Both the position numbers and the translations under genes were made by a program. From positions 1 through 64,000 of the forward strand of contig NZ_POUC01000003.1 of the NCBI RefSeq assembly GCF_002891435.1: 64,000 nt of DNA. The letters run 5' to 3'. The notes beneath the pieces were generated by a model that saw only the letters and a list, made by a program, of their open reading frames with translations, was not told the DNA's origin and searched no databases. The DNA comes from Streptomyces cahuitamycinicus. Lineage in GTDB: Bacteria; Actinomycetota; Actinomycetes; Streptomycetales; Streptomycetaceae. Below are positions 24,807 through 34,698 of the stretch, in pieces; the stretch's first letter is position 1, and each line of letters begins with the position of its first letter.

Positions 24807-26726
24807 ATGAGCAGCAAGCGTCCGGCCCGCGTCATCGCAGGCACGACGACGTTGGTCACCGTGGCGTCCGCGACGTTACTCATGGCGCCCACGCCGGCGA
24901 ATGCGATCTACGGAAGCGCGGACATCAAGCCGATCGAAAGCAATATCGCCGCCAAGGACTGGGCCTCGGCGACGGCCAGCAGCGGCTCGTCACAGGCCGG
25001 GCTGGCCATCGACGGCGACCCGACGACGTCCTGGCACCCCGATCGCGCCGGCGCCCGGGAATGGCTCACTGTCGACCTCGGGGGCGGGTACGACAACCTG
25101 CGCAAGGTCAAGGTCATCTTCCCGGACCGTGGCGTGGCCTACCCGTACGTGGTGGAGGCTTCATCCGACGGCCGCCGGTGGAAGACCATCGCCGACCGGT
25201 CCCGTAACCGAGCCGTGGCGCGCGGGGAAGTGCACCTGTTCACCCGGCCGGGAACGCGCTTCGTCCGGCTGATGTTCACCGGTGGGCAGGGGAGTGCCCG
25301 GGCCGGGGTCAGCGAGCTCCAGGTCTTCAACTACCTGCGCGACGACCTCACCCTCGGCGCCGATCTGTCCTGGGTGGACGACGTCCAGGACCGGCAGTAC
25401 TGGGTCAATCCCCTGGCCGAGGACCGCGGCGCCGGCCCACACCTGCTCGACGTGGCCAAGGACCGTGGCATGCAGTACGCCCGGCTGCGGATATTCAACG
25501 AACCGCGCAGCGAGAGCACCGGTCAACCGACTCCGATACCGCGCCAGGGTCCGGAGCGCTCACTGACCTCAGCCAAGTGGATCAAGCAGCGGGACATGGG
25601 CCTGGGCATCGACTTCCACTACGCGGACTCATGGGCCGACCCGAGCAAGCAGCCGAAACCACGCCGCTGGGCCGAGCTGGAGTTCGCGGACCTGTCCAAG
25701 GCCGTGTACGACTACACCGCCGACTACCTGAAGCGACTGAAGCGGCAGGGCACCACGCCGGAAAAGGTGGCCGTCGGCAACGAGATCATCAACGGTTTCA
25801 TGTACGGCAGCGAGGCGGCCCACATCGGAACCACGAATCCGCCGTACTTCGTCGACCAGGCCGATATCTACCAGTCGAAACCCGGCGGTGGCCTGCTCTG
25901 GAAGTACTGGCGGTCAACCGACCCGGCGGAGCGACAGCTCTACGACCAGGCGTGGGACCGGTTCACCACCCTGGCCGTGTCCGGGATCAAGGCCGTCCGT
26001 GACGCGTCACCGAAGTCCAAGGTCGAGATCCACGCGATCGTCGGCAAAGACAAGCTCGCCAAAACCATGGAGTTCTGGCACCAGTTCCTCACCCGGGTGA
26101 AGGCAAAAGGCCAGAACCCCGATGTGCTGGCCATCTCGTACTACCCAGAGTGGCATGGCACGCCCGAGGCGCTGGATCACAATCTCAACACCATCGCCAC
26201 CACCTACCCCGACTACGAAGTCGACGTCGCCGAAACCGCCTACCCCGCCTCGGGCGGTGAGGGCTCGCCGTTGCCCAACTCACCGTTCCCGCGCACGATT
26301 CAGGGTCAGGCGGACGCCATCCGGAGGGTGTTCCAGGCCGCCAACGACGTGGTCGACAACCGAGGTTCAGGTGTGCTGGTGTGGGAGCCGGCCGGCTACC
26401 AGCCGATGTTCCGGGCCGTGCCCGGACTGGCGAACACGTGGGAGCCGCACGCGTCCATCAACGTCTTCAACGCCAGCCGCGCCAAGCACATCCTCCAGGA
26501 CACCCTCTACACCGCCACCACGGTGGGAGCCGCCCCGAAGCTGCCCTCCTCCATCCGCATGCTCACCACCGCCAACGACACGATCACCGGCGTCCCCGTC
26601 CGCTGGAAGCCGCTGCCGCCCGGCGCGACCGACAAGCCGGGTGAGGTGACGGTCACCGGCACGACGCGCACAGGACCGGTCACGGCGGTCATCGACGTCG
26701 TCCCCAAAGCGGCGAACAGGTCTTGA
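24807..26726 (+). CDS. Secreted endo-beta-1,4-galactanase, GH53, with F5/8C (CBM32-like) domain
   Basis: A 639-residue protein: signal peptide (to TPANA), an N-terminal discoidin/CBM32-type domain (about residues 45-175; ASATASSGSSQAGLAIDGDP, REWLTVDLGGGYDNLRKVKV), then a GH53 barrel starting LTLGADLSWVDDVQDR. The acid/base Glu lies in KVAVGNEIINGFMYG and the nucleophile Glu in YEVDVAETAYPASGGEG. GH53 enzymes cut beta-1,4-galactan, the type I arabinogalactan side chain of rhamnogalacturonan-I. ATG 24807 has GGAGAAGG upstream. A C-terminal bacterial Ig-like segment (GVPVRWKPLPPGATDKPGEV) completes the protein. Confidence 0.93.
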   Translation: MSSKRPARVIAGTTTLVTVASATLLMAPTPANAIYGSADIKPIESNIAAKDWASATASSGSSQAGLAIDGDPTTSWHPDRAGAREWLTVDLGGGYDNLRKVKVIFPDRGVAYPYVVEASSDGRRWKTIADRSRNRAVARGEVHLFTRPGTRFVRLMFTGGQGSARAGVSELQVFNYLRDDLTLGADLSWVDDVQDRQYWVNPLAEDRGAGPHLLDVAKDRGMQYARLRIFNEPRSESTGQPTPIPRQGPERSLTSAKWIKQRDMGLGIDFHYADSWADPSKQPKPRRWAELEFADLSKAVYDYTADYLKRLKRQGTTPEKVAVGNEIINGFMYGSEAAHIGTTNPPYFVDQADIYQSKPGGGLLWKYWRSTDPAERQLYDQAWDRFTTLAVSGIKAVRDASPKSKVEIHAIVGKDKLAKTMEFWHQFLTRVKAKGQNPDVLAISYYPEWHGTPEALDHNLNTIATTYPDYEVDVAETAYPASGGEGSPLPNSPFPRTIQGQADAIRRVFQAANDVVDNRGSGVLVWEPAGYQPMFRAVPGLANTWEPHASINVFNASRAKHILQDTLYTATTVGAAPKLPSSIRMLTTANDTITGVPVRWKPLPPGATDKPGEVTVTGTTRTGPVTAVIDVVPKAANRS

Positions 26727-26759
26727 GCGCCCCGTCTCCCCGTACCCAAGGAGCCATCC

Positions 26760-28079
26760 ATGACCATGCAAAGACGCACATTCCTGCGCATCAGCGCCGT
26801 CGGGGCGACGGGCGTGGGTCTGTCACTGCTCGGCACGGGACCGGCGCCGGCCGCCGTCAGCCCGCTGGGCACGGCGCCGACCACGCCGTTCGCGGTCGGC
26901 GTACGCCGGTACAACTGGACCCGCGGCAGCCGTCCGTGCACCACCTACGTCTACTACCCCGCCACCGGCACCCCGGGCGGCAACCCGGTGACGAACGCCC
27001 CGGTCGCGGACGGTGTCTTCCCCGTCTACAACTACACCCACGGCTTTGGCAGCAGCCCGCAGAACTCGCTGTTCTTCATCCGGCCGCTGGCCGCCGCAGG
27101 CTTCATCGTCCCCGCCCCGCACTTCAGCTACAACGGCGCCGGCGAAGTCAGGAGTGGCGAGCCGTCGAAGGACGTCTCCGCAATCATCACGCAGACCCTC
27201 GCCCTCAATTCGAGCGGACCGCTGGCCGGGCACATCAACACCGACATCGGCGTGGGCGTCTCGGGCCACTCCCTGGGCGGCATGACCACCCACGGCCTGC
27301 TGACCGCCTGGCCCGACAGCCGGATCGTCTCGGCCAACCCGCAGTCGTGCGAGGACATGGGCACCCCCGCCACCTCGATCACGGCCAAGGTCGTGTTCGT
27401 CCACGGCGACCGCGACAACCTCACGCGCTACGACTCGGCCCGCCAGGCGTACAACGAGATGGCCTGGCCCAAGGCGTTCCTCACCTTCGTCGGCGGCAGC
27501 CACACCAGCTTCTGGAGCGACCAGCGCTTCCCCAGGACCGTCGTCGACTGGGCCCGCTGGACCATGTACGACGACACCGCCGCACGCGACCGCCTCCCCG
27601 CCGACGCGGCCGGATCCAACACCAGGTGGGAAGCCCAGCTGGGCGGCGACACCCCCGGCGGCCCGGCCGTCTACAGCCTGGTGGCCCAGCACAGCGGCAA
27701 GGCCGCCGACATCTACGAGGCCTCCACCGCCGCCGGCGCCCGGCTCGTCCAGTACACCCCCAACAGCCGCCCCAACCAGCGGTTCGAGTTCGTCGCCGCC
27801 GGCGACGGCCACGTCCGCGTCAAGGCACTGCACAGCGGCCTGTTCCTCCAGCCCACTGGCACCACGAACGGCGCGGACATCGCTCAGCAGACCGACTCCG
27901 GCGCCACCGGCCAGCAGTGGCGCGTGGTCGACCACGGCGGTGACGTGATCAGTCTCGTCAACCGGGAGTCCGGCCTGGCCATGGACGTCTGGGAGTACTC
28001 CACCGCCAACAGCGCTCGCATCACCCAGTACACCTACACCGGCAACGCCAACCAGCGCTTCACCCGTCGCCGCGTCTGA
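26760..28079 (+). CDS. Secreted alpha/beta-hydrolase (esterase) with C-terminal CBM13
   Basis: A 439-residue protein with a Tat-type signal (MQRRTFLRISAVGATGVGLS). The hydrolase domain has the nucleophile elbow GVSGHSLGGM, the acid region VFVHGDRDN and a probable catalytic His in VGGSHTSFW, similar to the dienelactone-hydrolase/chlorophyllase-like group. A ricin-type CBM13 follows from about residue 305 (YSLVAQHSGKAADIYEASTA; three repeats, each ending Q-x-F or Q-x-W). In this setting it may remove acyl groups from pectin side chains, but the substrate is not evident. ATG 26760 has AAGGAG nearby. Confidence 0.82.
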   Translation: MTMQRRTFLRISAVGATGVGLSLLGTGPAPAAVSPLGTAPTTPFAVGVRRYNWTRGSRPCTTYVYYPATGTPGGNPVTNAPVADGVFPVYNYTHGFGSSPQNSLFFIRPLAAAGFIVPAPHFSYNGAGEVRSGEPSKDVSAIITQTLALNSSGPLAGHINTDIGVGVSGHSLGGMTTHGLLTAWPDSRIVSANPQSCEDMGTPATSITAKVVFVHGDRDNLTRYDSARQAYNEMAWPKAFLTFVGGSHTSFWSDQRFPRTVVDWARWTMYDDTAARDRLPADAAGSNTRWEAQLGGDTPGGPAVYSLVAQHSGKAADIYEASTAAGARLVQYTPNSRPNQRFEFVAAGDGHVRVKALHSGLFLQPTGTTNGADIAQQTDSGATGQQWRVVDHGGDVISLVNRESGLAMDVWEYSTANSARITQYTYTGNANQRFTRRRV

Positions 28080-28085
28080 CGTGTG

Positions 28086-28119
28086 GTGGGGCGGGGCCGA
28101 TGATCCGGCACCGCCCCAC
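28086..28119 (+). terminator. Hairpin between esterase and CE12 genes
   Basis: GTGGGGCGG (28086-28094) pairs with CCGCCCCAC (28111-28119), extended by a partial GGCCG/CGGC pairing. It lies just after the esterase stop. Confidence 0.6.
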
Positions 28120-28141
28120 TCCACGCTTCTGGAGGTCGATC

Positions 28142-29626
28142 ATGCTTTTAGCCAGACGGCGCGGAGCGCTGCTCACTGCCGTACTTGCCGCAATACTGGC
28201 CGGCGTCGGCCACATAGTCAGCCCCGCGGTGGCGTCCGCCGCGGCCCCTCGGTACGAGGCGGAAACCGCGCCGGCCACATGCGATGGGCTGATCGAGTCG
28301 AACCACGACGGTTACTCCGGCACCGGATTCTGCAACGGCGACAACGAGGTCGGCGCGGCCGCGCAGTTCACGGTGAGCGCGACTGAGGAAGGTTCGGCGA
28401 CGCTGGCGATCCGGTACGCCAACGGCTCCTCCACGGCACGCCCCGCCGCCGTGATGGTGAACGGCGTCACCGTGCTGTCGACGTCATTCGAGCCCACCGG
28501 CGGATGGAACAGCTGGACCACGAAAGCCTCGGCCGTGCGGCTGAATCCAGGCAGCAACACGATCCGGCTCAGTCCGACCAGCGCCGGCGGTCTGCCCAAT
28601 GTGGACTACCTCGACGTCGAGACCGGCACATCGCCCGAGCCGCCCGGCCGGCCGCCGCAGTGCTCCGGCGGCGCGCCCATCGTCTGCCACTTCGACGTCG
28701 CTCCCGGCAACTACACCGTCACCGCATGGATCGGCGACGGCGCCGCAGCGGGCAACACCTCGATGTCGGTGGAGGCCCGCCGCCGCGTCCTGCCCGCGGT
28801 CGACACCGCGGCCGGCACGATCAGCCAGCACACCTTCACCATCAACGTCCGGCAGCCGGAGGGCCAGCCGACGGGCCAAGGCGGGACGGGCAGGCCCGGA
28901 CTGGACATCACCTTCGCCGGAAAGGCGCCGCAGCTGTCCGGCCTGACGGTGCAGGCGGCGACCGACCCCCTGGTGGTGTACCTGGCGGGGGACTCCACGA
29001 CATGTGACCAGATGCTCGCTCCGTGGACCGGCTGGGGGCAGATCCTGCCCACGCATGTGACGGCGGGCGCGGCCATCGCCAACTACGGGGACTCCGGCGA
29101 GAGTTCGGGGAGCTTCCTGCGCAACTCGGCGCTGTTCCCCACCATGAAGCCGCTGATCAAGAGGGGCGACCTGGTACTCATCCAGTTCGGACACAACGAC
29201 AAGTCCACGTCGGCATCGGCGTTCCGCAGCAACCTCACCACCATGATCAACCAGGTGCGGGAAAGGGGCGCCAACCCCGTTCTCGTCACGCCACCGGTAC
29301 GGCGGCACTTCGACGGCAACCGGCTCACTCCCACCGCGCGACATGTCAACGGCGTGGGCGTCGACCTGCCGGCGGAGACGCACAGGGTCGGCTCCCAGCT
29401 CAACGTGCCGGTGATCGACCTGACCGCCAAGAGCAAGGAACTGGTGGAGTCGCTGGGTCCGAACGCCTCCGCCAGGCTCTACCTGCGCGAAGAGGAGGAC
29501 GGATACAAGGACAACACCCACTTCTCCGAGTACGGCGCCGGAAGGATGGCGGACCTGGTCGTCGAGGGGGTCCGCGAACACAACCTGTCCCTGGTCAGCT
29601 ATCTGCAACCCAGGAGGGTTCCATGA
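28142..29626 (+). CDS. Secreted rhamnogalacturonan acetylesterase, CE12, with N-terminal CBM35
   Basis: A 494-residue exported protein. Signal peptide, then CBM35 (about residues 35-155; RYEAETAPATCDGLIESNHD), a linker beta-domain, then an SGNH esterase: block I VVYLAGDSTTCDQ with the catalytic Ser, GWGQILPTHV, NYGDSGESSGSF, block III LIQFGHNDKS, and block V YKDNTHFSEYGAG with the Asp-His pair. This set matches CE12 rhamnogalacturonan acetylesterases, which deacetylate the backbone and so open it to lyases. ATG 28142 has GGAGG upstream. The stop overlaps the next start (ATGA), so the following GH43 is coupled. Confidence 0.92.
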   Translation: MLLARRRGALLTAVLAAILAGVGHIVSPAVASAAAPRYEAETAPATCDGLIESNHDGYSGTGFCNGDNEVGAAAQFTVSATEEGSATLAIRYANGSSTARPAAVMVNGVTVLSTSFEPTGGWNSWTTKASAVRLNPGSNTIRLSPTSAGGLPNVDYLDVETGTSPEPPGRPPQCSGGAPIVCHFDVAPGNYTVTAWIGDGAAAGNTSMSVEARRRVLPAVDTAAGTISQHTFTINVRQPEGQPTGQGGTGRPGLDITFAGKAPQLSGLTVQAATDPLVVYLAGDSTTCDQMLAPWTGWGQILPTHVTAGAAIANYGDSGESSGSFLRNSALFPTMKPLIKRGDLVLIQFGHNDKSTSASAFRSNLTTMINQVRERGANPVLVTPPVRRHFDGNRLTPTARHVNGVGVDLPAETHRVGSQLNVPVIDLTAKSKELVESLGPNASARLYLREEEDGYKDNTHFSEYGAGRMADLVVEGVREHNLSLVSYLQPRRVP

Positions 29627-31143
29627 GACAGCCTTTCCACGCACCGGCCGCACTGAGACGTCCGTTACGCCGCCGCACGATATTCGTTCTCGTCGGCGCA
29701 CTGATCGCCAGCTGCCTCGCGGCGATCGTGGGACCGTCGGCGAATGCGGCCGTGATCGATCCGGGCGCGTACTACCAGCTCGTGGCGCGGCACAGCGGCA
29801 AAGCAATCGGCATCGCCGACCAGTCGAACGCCGACGGCGCCGCCGTCCACCAGCAGACCCGCGCCGACCGGGCCGCCCAGCAGTTCCAGTTCGTCGACTC
29901 CGGCAGCGGCTACCACAAGCTCCGGGCCCGGCACAGCGGCAAGGTGGTGGACGTCTCCTCGGCGTCCACGGCGAACGGCGCGAACGTCATCCAATGGACC
30001 GACACCGGCGGCACCAACCAGCAATTCCGCGTCGTGGACACCGACAGCGGATACGTCAAACTCATCAACCGTAACAGCGGCAAGTCGCTGGACGTCTGGG
30101 AGCGCTCCACCGCCGACGGCGCGCGGATCTCCCAGTACACCGACACGGGCGCCGCCAACCAGCAGTGGCAACTGGTCCGGGTCGACGCGGCTCCGGTCCC
30201 GAAGTACGCCGGCTATCTCTTCACCTACTTCACCGGCGAGAACACCTCCGCCGGCGAGCAGGTCTACTTCGCGCTCAGCCAGGGCAACGACCCGACCCGG
30301 TGGCGGCAGCTGAACAGCGGGCGGCCCGTGCAGACCTCGACCGCAGGCACCCGCGGCGTGCGCGACCCGTTCATCATCCGCTCGCCGCAGGGCGACAAGT
30401 TCTACCAGATCGCCACCGACCTGCGGATGTACGGCAACGGCAACTGGGACCAGGTCCAGCGGACGGGCAGCAAGTCCATCGTGGTCTGGGAGTCGACCGA
30501 CCTGGTGAACTGGAGCGCGCCACGCCTGGCACGCGTCTCACCGGACACGGCCGGCAACACGTGGGCCCCGGAGGCGTACTACGACGAGGAGCTCGGCCAG
30601 TACGTCGTGTTCTGGGCGTCGAAGCTGTACTCGGCCGGCGATCCGAACCACACCGGCAGCAGCTACAACCGAATGATGTACGCCACCACATCCGACTTCC
30701 GGACCTTCAGCGCCCCACAGGTCTGGGTCGACAAGGGCTACTCGACGATCGACTCGACGCTCGTCAAGCACGACGGCACCTACTACCGCTTCACGAAGGA
30801 CGAGCGGAGCGCGTCGCAGACTTCATGCGGCAAGTTCATCCTCGCGGAGAAGTCGGCGACCATCCTCAACCGCAGCTACTCGTTCGTCGCTGAGTGCCTA
30901 GGGAACAACGCGATCAGCCAGGGCGAAGGTCCGTTGGTCTTCAAGTCGAACACCGACGAGCGCTGGTACATGTTCATCGACGAGTACGGAGGGCGGGGCT
31001 ACGTCCCGTTCACGACCACCGACCTCAACTCCCGGCAGTGGTCACCCGTTTCCGGCTACACCATGCCCGGCCGGCCGCGCCATGGCACCGTCCTGCCGGT
31101 CACCCAGGCCGAGTACGACCGGCTCCTGCAGCGCTGGGGCTGA
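29623..31143 (+). CDS. Secreted GH43 glycosidase with N-terminal CBM13
   Basis: A 506-residue protein whose ATG overlaps the CE12 stop by four bases. Signal peptide (to ANA at about residue 42), a ricin-type CBM13 with three repeats (YYQLVARHSGKAIGIADQSN, KLRARHSGKVVDVSSASTAN), then a five-bladed GH43 propeller. The three GH43 acids are visible: Asp in RGVRDPFIIRSPQG, Asp in YSTIDSTLVKHDG, Glu in ISQGEGPLVFKS. It probably releases arabinose or xylose from side chains; the subfamily is not clear from sequence alone. Confidence 0.85.
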   Translation: MRQPFHAPAALRRPLRRRTIFVLVGALIASCLAAIVGPSANAAVIDPGAYYQLVARHSGKAIGIADQSNADGAAVHQQTRADRAAQQFQFVDSGSGYHKLRARHSGKVVDVSSASTANGANVIQWTDTGGTNQQFRVVDTDSGYVKLINRNSGKSLDVWERSTADGARISQYTDTGAANQQWQLVRVDAAPVPKYAGYLFTYFTGENTSAGEQVYFALSQGNDPTRWRQLNSGRPVQTSTAGTRGVRDPFIIRSPQGDKFYQIATDLRMYGNGNWDQVQRTGSKSIVVWESTDLVNWSAPRLARVSPDTAGNTWAPEAYYDEELGQYVVFWASKLYSAGDPNHTGSSYNRMMYATTSDFRTFSAPQVWVDKGYSTIDSTLVKHDGTYYRFTKDERSASQTSCGKFILAEKSATILNRSYSFVAECLGNNAISQGEGPLVFKSNTDERWYMFIDEYGGRGYVPFTTTDLNSRQWSPVSGYTMPGRPRHGTVLPVTQAEYDRLLQRWG

Positions 31144-31239
31144 GCCGCCTTGCGGGGGAGCCGCCGACTGCTCGATACGCCGAGTGCCCCACCCGTATGA
31201 CCACTGGACTGAAACGATCACTGCCGAAAGGGTTCCGTC

Positions 31240-32727
31240 ATGTCCGGTACTCGCTCTCGCGTCTTCCTTGCCGCGGTGACGGCGCTGTGGGTGGCGCTGT
31301 CCGTCGGCGTCGTGCAGCCGGCCTCCGCCGCACCTGGCCGCCCGTACACCAATCCGATCAAGTCCCAGAAGGGGGCCGATCCCTGGCTGGAGTACTACAA
31401 CGGCAACTACTACCTGATCACGACGACGTTCACCAACAAGCTGCTGATGCGCAAGTCGCCGACACTGGCCGGACTCGCCACCGCGCCGAGCGTGCAGGTC
31501 TGGGAGGACAGCACGGCATCGCGTGGGACGAACTTCTGGGCCCCCGAGATCCACTTCATCGACGGCCGGTGGTACCTGTACTACTCCGCCGGCCAGGTCG
31601 GCGCCAACTGCTGCGACAGCCAGCGCACCCATGTGCTGGAGAGCGCCGGTGCGGACCCGATGGGCCCGTACACGTACAAGAACGCGCTCACCGGCTCCAA
31701 TCTCACCCCGGGCGGCTGGCTCATTGACGCCAGCGTGCTGCGGCTCAACGGCTCGCTCTACCTGCTCGGCAGCGGGTTCGTGGGCGGCAGTGAGCAGAGC
31801 CTGGTGATCGCGCCGATGAGCGGCCCGCACACGCTCGCCAGCCGCACGTTCAGCGTCATCTCGCAGCCGACCAACTCCTGGGAGCGGTCCGGCGCGCCGG
31901 TCAACGAGGCGCCGGTGGCGCTGCAGCGCGACGGCCAGACCTTCGTCACCTTCTCGGCGAGCTCGTGCCAGACCGCCGACTACAAGCTGGGCATGCTCAC
32001 CTACAACGGTGGCGACCCGCTGGCCGCCTCGTCCTGGACCAAGGCGGCCGGCCCGATCTTCCAGCGCAACGACGCCAACAGGGTCTACGGGCCGGCCCAC
32101 AACGGCTTCTTCACCTCCCCGGACGGCACCGAGAACTGGATCGTCTACCACGCGAACTCGGCCTCCAACGGCGGCTGCGGCAACGCGCGGACCACCCGGG
32201 CGCAGAAGTTCACCTGGAACGCGAACGGGACGCCGAACCTCGGCACTCCGGTGGCAACCGGCGTAACACTCGCCGGCCCGGCGGGCGAGACCGCGGCCAC
32301 GCCGTCGGCATACCGAATCGTCAACCGCCACAGCGGCAAATGCCTCGACGTGTCCGGCGCCTCCAGCGCCGACGGTGCGGACGTCATCCAGTACAGCTGC
32401 ACCGGCAGCACCAACCAGCAGTGGCGCATCGGGGATCTGGCCAACGACACCAGCCGGCTCGTCAACGTCCGCAGCGGCAAGGCGCTCGACGTCGACGCCT
32501 GCGGCTCCGCCGACGGCACCAACATCCAGCAGTGGTCGTGGCTGGACAACAACTGCCAGAAATTCCGCATGATCGTCACCGATCAGGATGGCTGGGTGCG
32601 GCTGGTCAACGTCAACAGCGGCAAGGTCGCCGACGTGCCCGGCTGCGGCACGGCCGACGGATCCGCCGTACGGCAGTGGAGGTGGCTCAACAACAACTGC
32701 CAGCAGTGGCGGCTGCAGCCCGTCTGA
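31240..32727 (+). CDS. Secreted GH43 exo-alpha-1,5-arabinofuranosidase-like enzyme with CBM13
   Basis: A 495-residue exported protein. After the signal peptide the GH43 domain starts YTNPIKSQKGADPWLEYYNG (catalytic base Asp), with Asp in GGWLIDASVLRLNG and Glu in APVNEAPVALQRDG. The layout resembles GH43 subfamily 26 exo-1,5-alpha-L-arabinofuranosidases known from Streptomyces. A C-terminal ricin-type CBM13 follows (YRIVNRHSGKCLDVSGASSA and two more repeats). It would trim arabinan side chains of rhamnogalacturonan-I. ATG 31240 is preceded by AAAGGG. Confidence 0.87.
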   Translation: MSGTRSRVFLAAVTALWVALSVGVVQPASAAPGRPYTNPIKSQKGADPWLEYYNGNYYLITTTFTNKLLMRKSPTLAGLATAPSVQVWEDSTASRGTNFWAPEIHFIDGRWYLYYSAGQVGANCCDSQRTHVLESAGADPMGPYTYKNALTGSNLTPGGWLIDASVLRLNGSLYLLGSGFVGGSEQSLVIAPMSGPHTLASRTFSVISQPTNSWERSGAPVNEAPVALQRDGQTFVTFSASSCQTADYKLGMLTYNGGDPLAASSWTKAAGPIFQRNDANRVYGPAHNGFFTSPDGTENWIVYHANSASNGGCGNARTTRAQKFTWNANGTPNLGTPVATGVTLAGPAGETAATPSAYRIVNRHSGKCLDVSGASSADGADVIQYSCTGSTNQQWRIGDLANDTSRLVNVRSGKALDVDACGSADGTNIQQWSWLDNNCQKFRMIVTDQDGWVRLVNVNSGKVADVPGCGTADGSAVRQWRWLNNNCQQWRLQPV

Positions 32728-32755
32728 GGAGTCAGCCCCGTCTGAGGAGTTAGCG

Positions 32756-34186
32756 ATGCGCAGACGTACTTTCCTCGCCGTCCCCGCACTGGGCGCGGCG
32801 GCCACAGCGACCCTGCTGACCGGATCAGTGGCGTGGGCGTCACCGTCGGTGACGTACACCAACTCGCTGATCGCACGGCGGGCCGACCCGCACATCTTCC
32901 GGCACATTGACGGCTACTACTACACCGCGACGGCGCCGGAGTACGACCGGATCATCCTGCGCCGGGCAGCGACGCTGCAAGGACTGGCCGACGCGAGCGA
33001 GTCGGTGATCTGGCGCAAGCACGCCAGCGGTGACATGGGTGCGCACATCTGGGCGCCGGAGATCCACTCCATCAACGGCAAGTGGTACATCTACTTCGCT
33101 GCGGGCCGCAGCAACGACATCTGGCGGATCCGGATGTGGGTGCTGGAGAACAGCAGTCCCGACCCGTTCACCGGTACCTGGGTCGAGAAGGGGCGCATCG
33201 TCACCCACGCGGACACGTTCTCCCTGGACGCGACCACGTTCACCCACAACGGCACCCGCTACCTGTCCTGGGCCCAGCAGGACCCGGCGATCGGCAACAA
33301 CAGCAGCCTCTACCTGGCGCTGATGAGCAACCCGTGGACGATCTCCGGCACTCCGGCACGGCTGAGCGTGCCGACGCTGTCATGGGAGACCATCGGGCAC
33401 AAGGTCAACGAAGCCCCGTCGGTGCTCATCCGCAACGGCAAGGTGTTCATGACCTACTCGGCTAGTGCCACGGACAGCAACTACTGCCTGGGGATGCTGA
33501 CCGCGTCGGCGTCCAGCAATCTGATGAGCCCGGCGTCGTGGAGCAAGAGGCAGCAGCCGGTGTTCAGGTCCAACGCCGCGACGAGCCAGTACGGCCCGGG
33601 GCACAACTCGTTCACGGTCTCCGAGGACGGGCAGAGCGACGTGCTGGTGTACCACGACCGCAGCTACCGGGACATCAGCGGCGATCCGCTGAACGACCCG
33701 AACCGGCGGACCCGAATCCAGAAGCTGTACTGGAACGCCGACGGCACACCGAACTTCGGCATCCCGGTGCCGGACGGGGTCACGCCGCACCGCTTCAGGT
33801 CGTACAACTTCCCGGACCGGTACATCCGGCAGGTCTCGTTCCGCGGACGGATCGACGCGAACATGGCGAACCTGGCCGAGTCGCAGTTCCGCATCGTCAC
33901 CGGGCTGGCCGGAAGCGGCACGGCGTCGCTGGAGTCGACCAGCCATCCCGGCTACTACCTGCGGAACCGGAACTACGAGATCTGGCTGGACAAGAACGAC
34001 GGCACGAAGGGGTTCAAGAACGCTGCGAGCTTCACCCGGCAGGCCGGCCAGGCCGACCCGGCCGCGGTGAGCTTCGAGTCGGTCAGCGCCCCGGGCCGCT
34101 ATCTGCGCCACTACAGCTACGCGCTCCACGTGCAGCCGTTGAGCACCGCCACCGACCGCGCGGACGCCACCTTCTACCTGGAGTAG
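32756..34186 (+). CDS. Secreted GH43 arabinofuranosidase with C-terminal CBM42
   Basis: A 476-residue protein with a Tat-like signal (MRRRTFLAVPALGAAATATL). The GH43 acids are in LIARRADPHIFRHIDGYYYT, FSLDATTFTHNG and KVNEAPSVLIRNG. It is paralogous to the preceding gene. From about residue 345 it has an AbfB-type arabinose-binding CBM42 (FRSYNFPDRYIRQVSFRGRI, SLESTSHPGYYLRNRNYEIW). ATG 32756 has GAGGAG at 32744-32749. A 17-bp tandem duplication (CCCGTCTGAGGAGT twice) just upstream has doubled this ribosome binding site. The combination strongly points to arabinan. Confidence 0.9.
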   Translation: MRRRTFLAVPALGAAATATLLTGSVAWASPSVTYTNSLIARRADPHIFRHIDGYYYTATAPEYDRIILRRAATLQGLADASESVIWRKHASGDMGAHIWAPEIHSINGKWYIYFAAGRSNDIWRIRMWVLENSSPDPFTGTWVEKGRIVTHADTFSLDATTFTHNGTRYLSWAQQDPAIGNNSSLYLALMSNPWTISGTPARLSVPTLSWETIGHKVNEAPSVLIRNGKVFMTYSASATDSNYCLGMLTASASSNLMSPASWSKRQQPVFRSNAATSQYGPGHNSFTVSEDGQSDVLVYHDRSYRDISGDPLNDPNRRTRIQKLYWNADGTPNFGIPVPDGVTPHRFRSYNFPDRYIRQVSFRGRIDANMANLAESQFRIVTGLAGSGTASLESTSHPGYYLRNRNYEIWLDKNDGTKGFKNAASFTRQAGQADPAAVSFESVSAPGRYLRHYSYALHVQPLSTATDRADATFYLE

Positions 34187-34191
34187 CCGGC

Positions 34192-34698
34192 ATGCGACTG
34201 AAGTCAGCCCTCGCGGGCGCAAGCCTGCTCATCAGTGCGCTCGTTGTGGTACCTGGCCATGCGGCGTACGCGGCGGCGACGCGGTACGAGGCGGAGAGCG
34301 CCGCCGCCAGTTGCGTCGGCACCATCGATGCGAACTGGTCCGGGTTCTCCGGCACCGGCTTCTGCAACGCGAACAACGCAGTCGGTGCACACGTGCAATT
34401 CACCGTGAACGCGGCGTCGGCGGGCACGGCCACGCTCGGCATACGCTTCGCCAACGGTGGGACAACTGCGCGCCAGGCACACGTTCTTGTCGACGGCGTG
34501 GCCGTCCAAAGTGTCTCGTTCGAGCCCACCGGTTCCTGGTCGACCTGGATGACGAAAACCGTCACGGTTTCGGTGAGCGCCGGCGACCACACCGTCCGGC
34601 TCAGCCCGGCTGCCTCCACCGGACTGCCCAACATCGACTATTTGGACTTTGGTCTCGGGGGAGGGCTGCCGGGCAGTTTCCAGTGGAGCTCCAGCTGA
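34192..34698 (+). pseudogene. 5' part of an interrupted CBM35-GH62 arabinofuranosidase gene
   Basis: The first 168 residues: signal peptide (to AAYAA) and a complete CBM35 (RYEAESAAASCVGTIDANWS to PNIDYLDFGLGGG). The frame then enters the first residues of a GH62 catalytic domain (LPGSFQWSSS) and stops, and the TGA is the first three bases of the inserted element at 34696. The rest of the gene is at 40283-41212. Joining 34695 to 40283 gives SFQWSSSGILISPKSDATH in one frame, exactly as in GH62 enzymes. As it stands, the cell would secrete only a lone binding module. Confidence 0.9.
34691..34695 (+). repeat. Left 5-bp target-site duplication (CCAGC)
   Basis: CCAGC here and at 40278-40282 directly flank the inserted element. 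One copy belongs to the original GH62 sequence. Confidence 0.85.
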
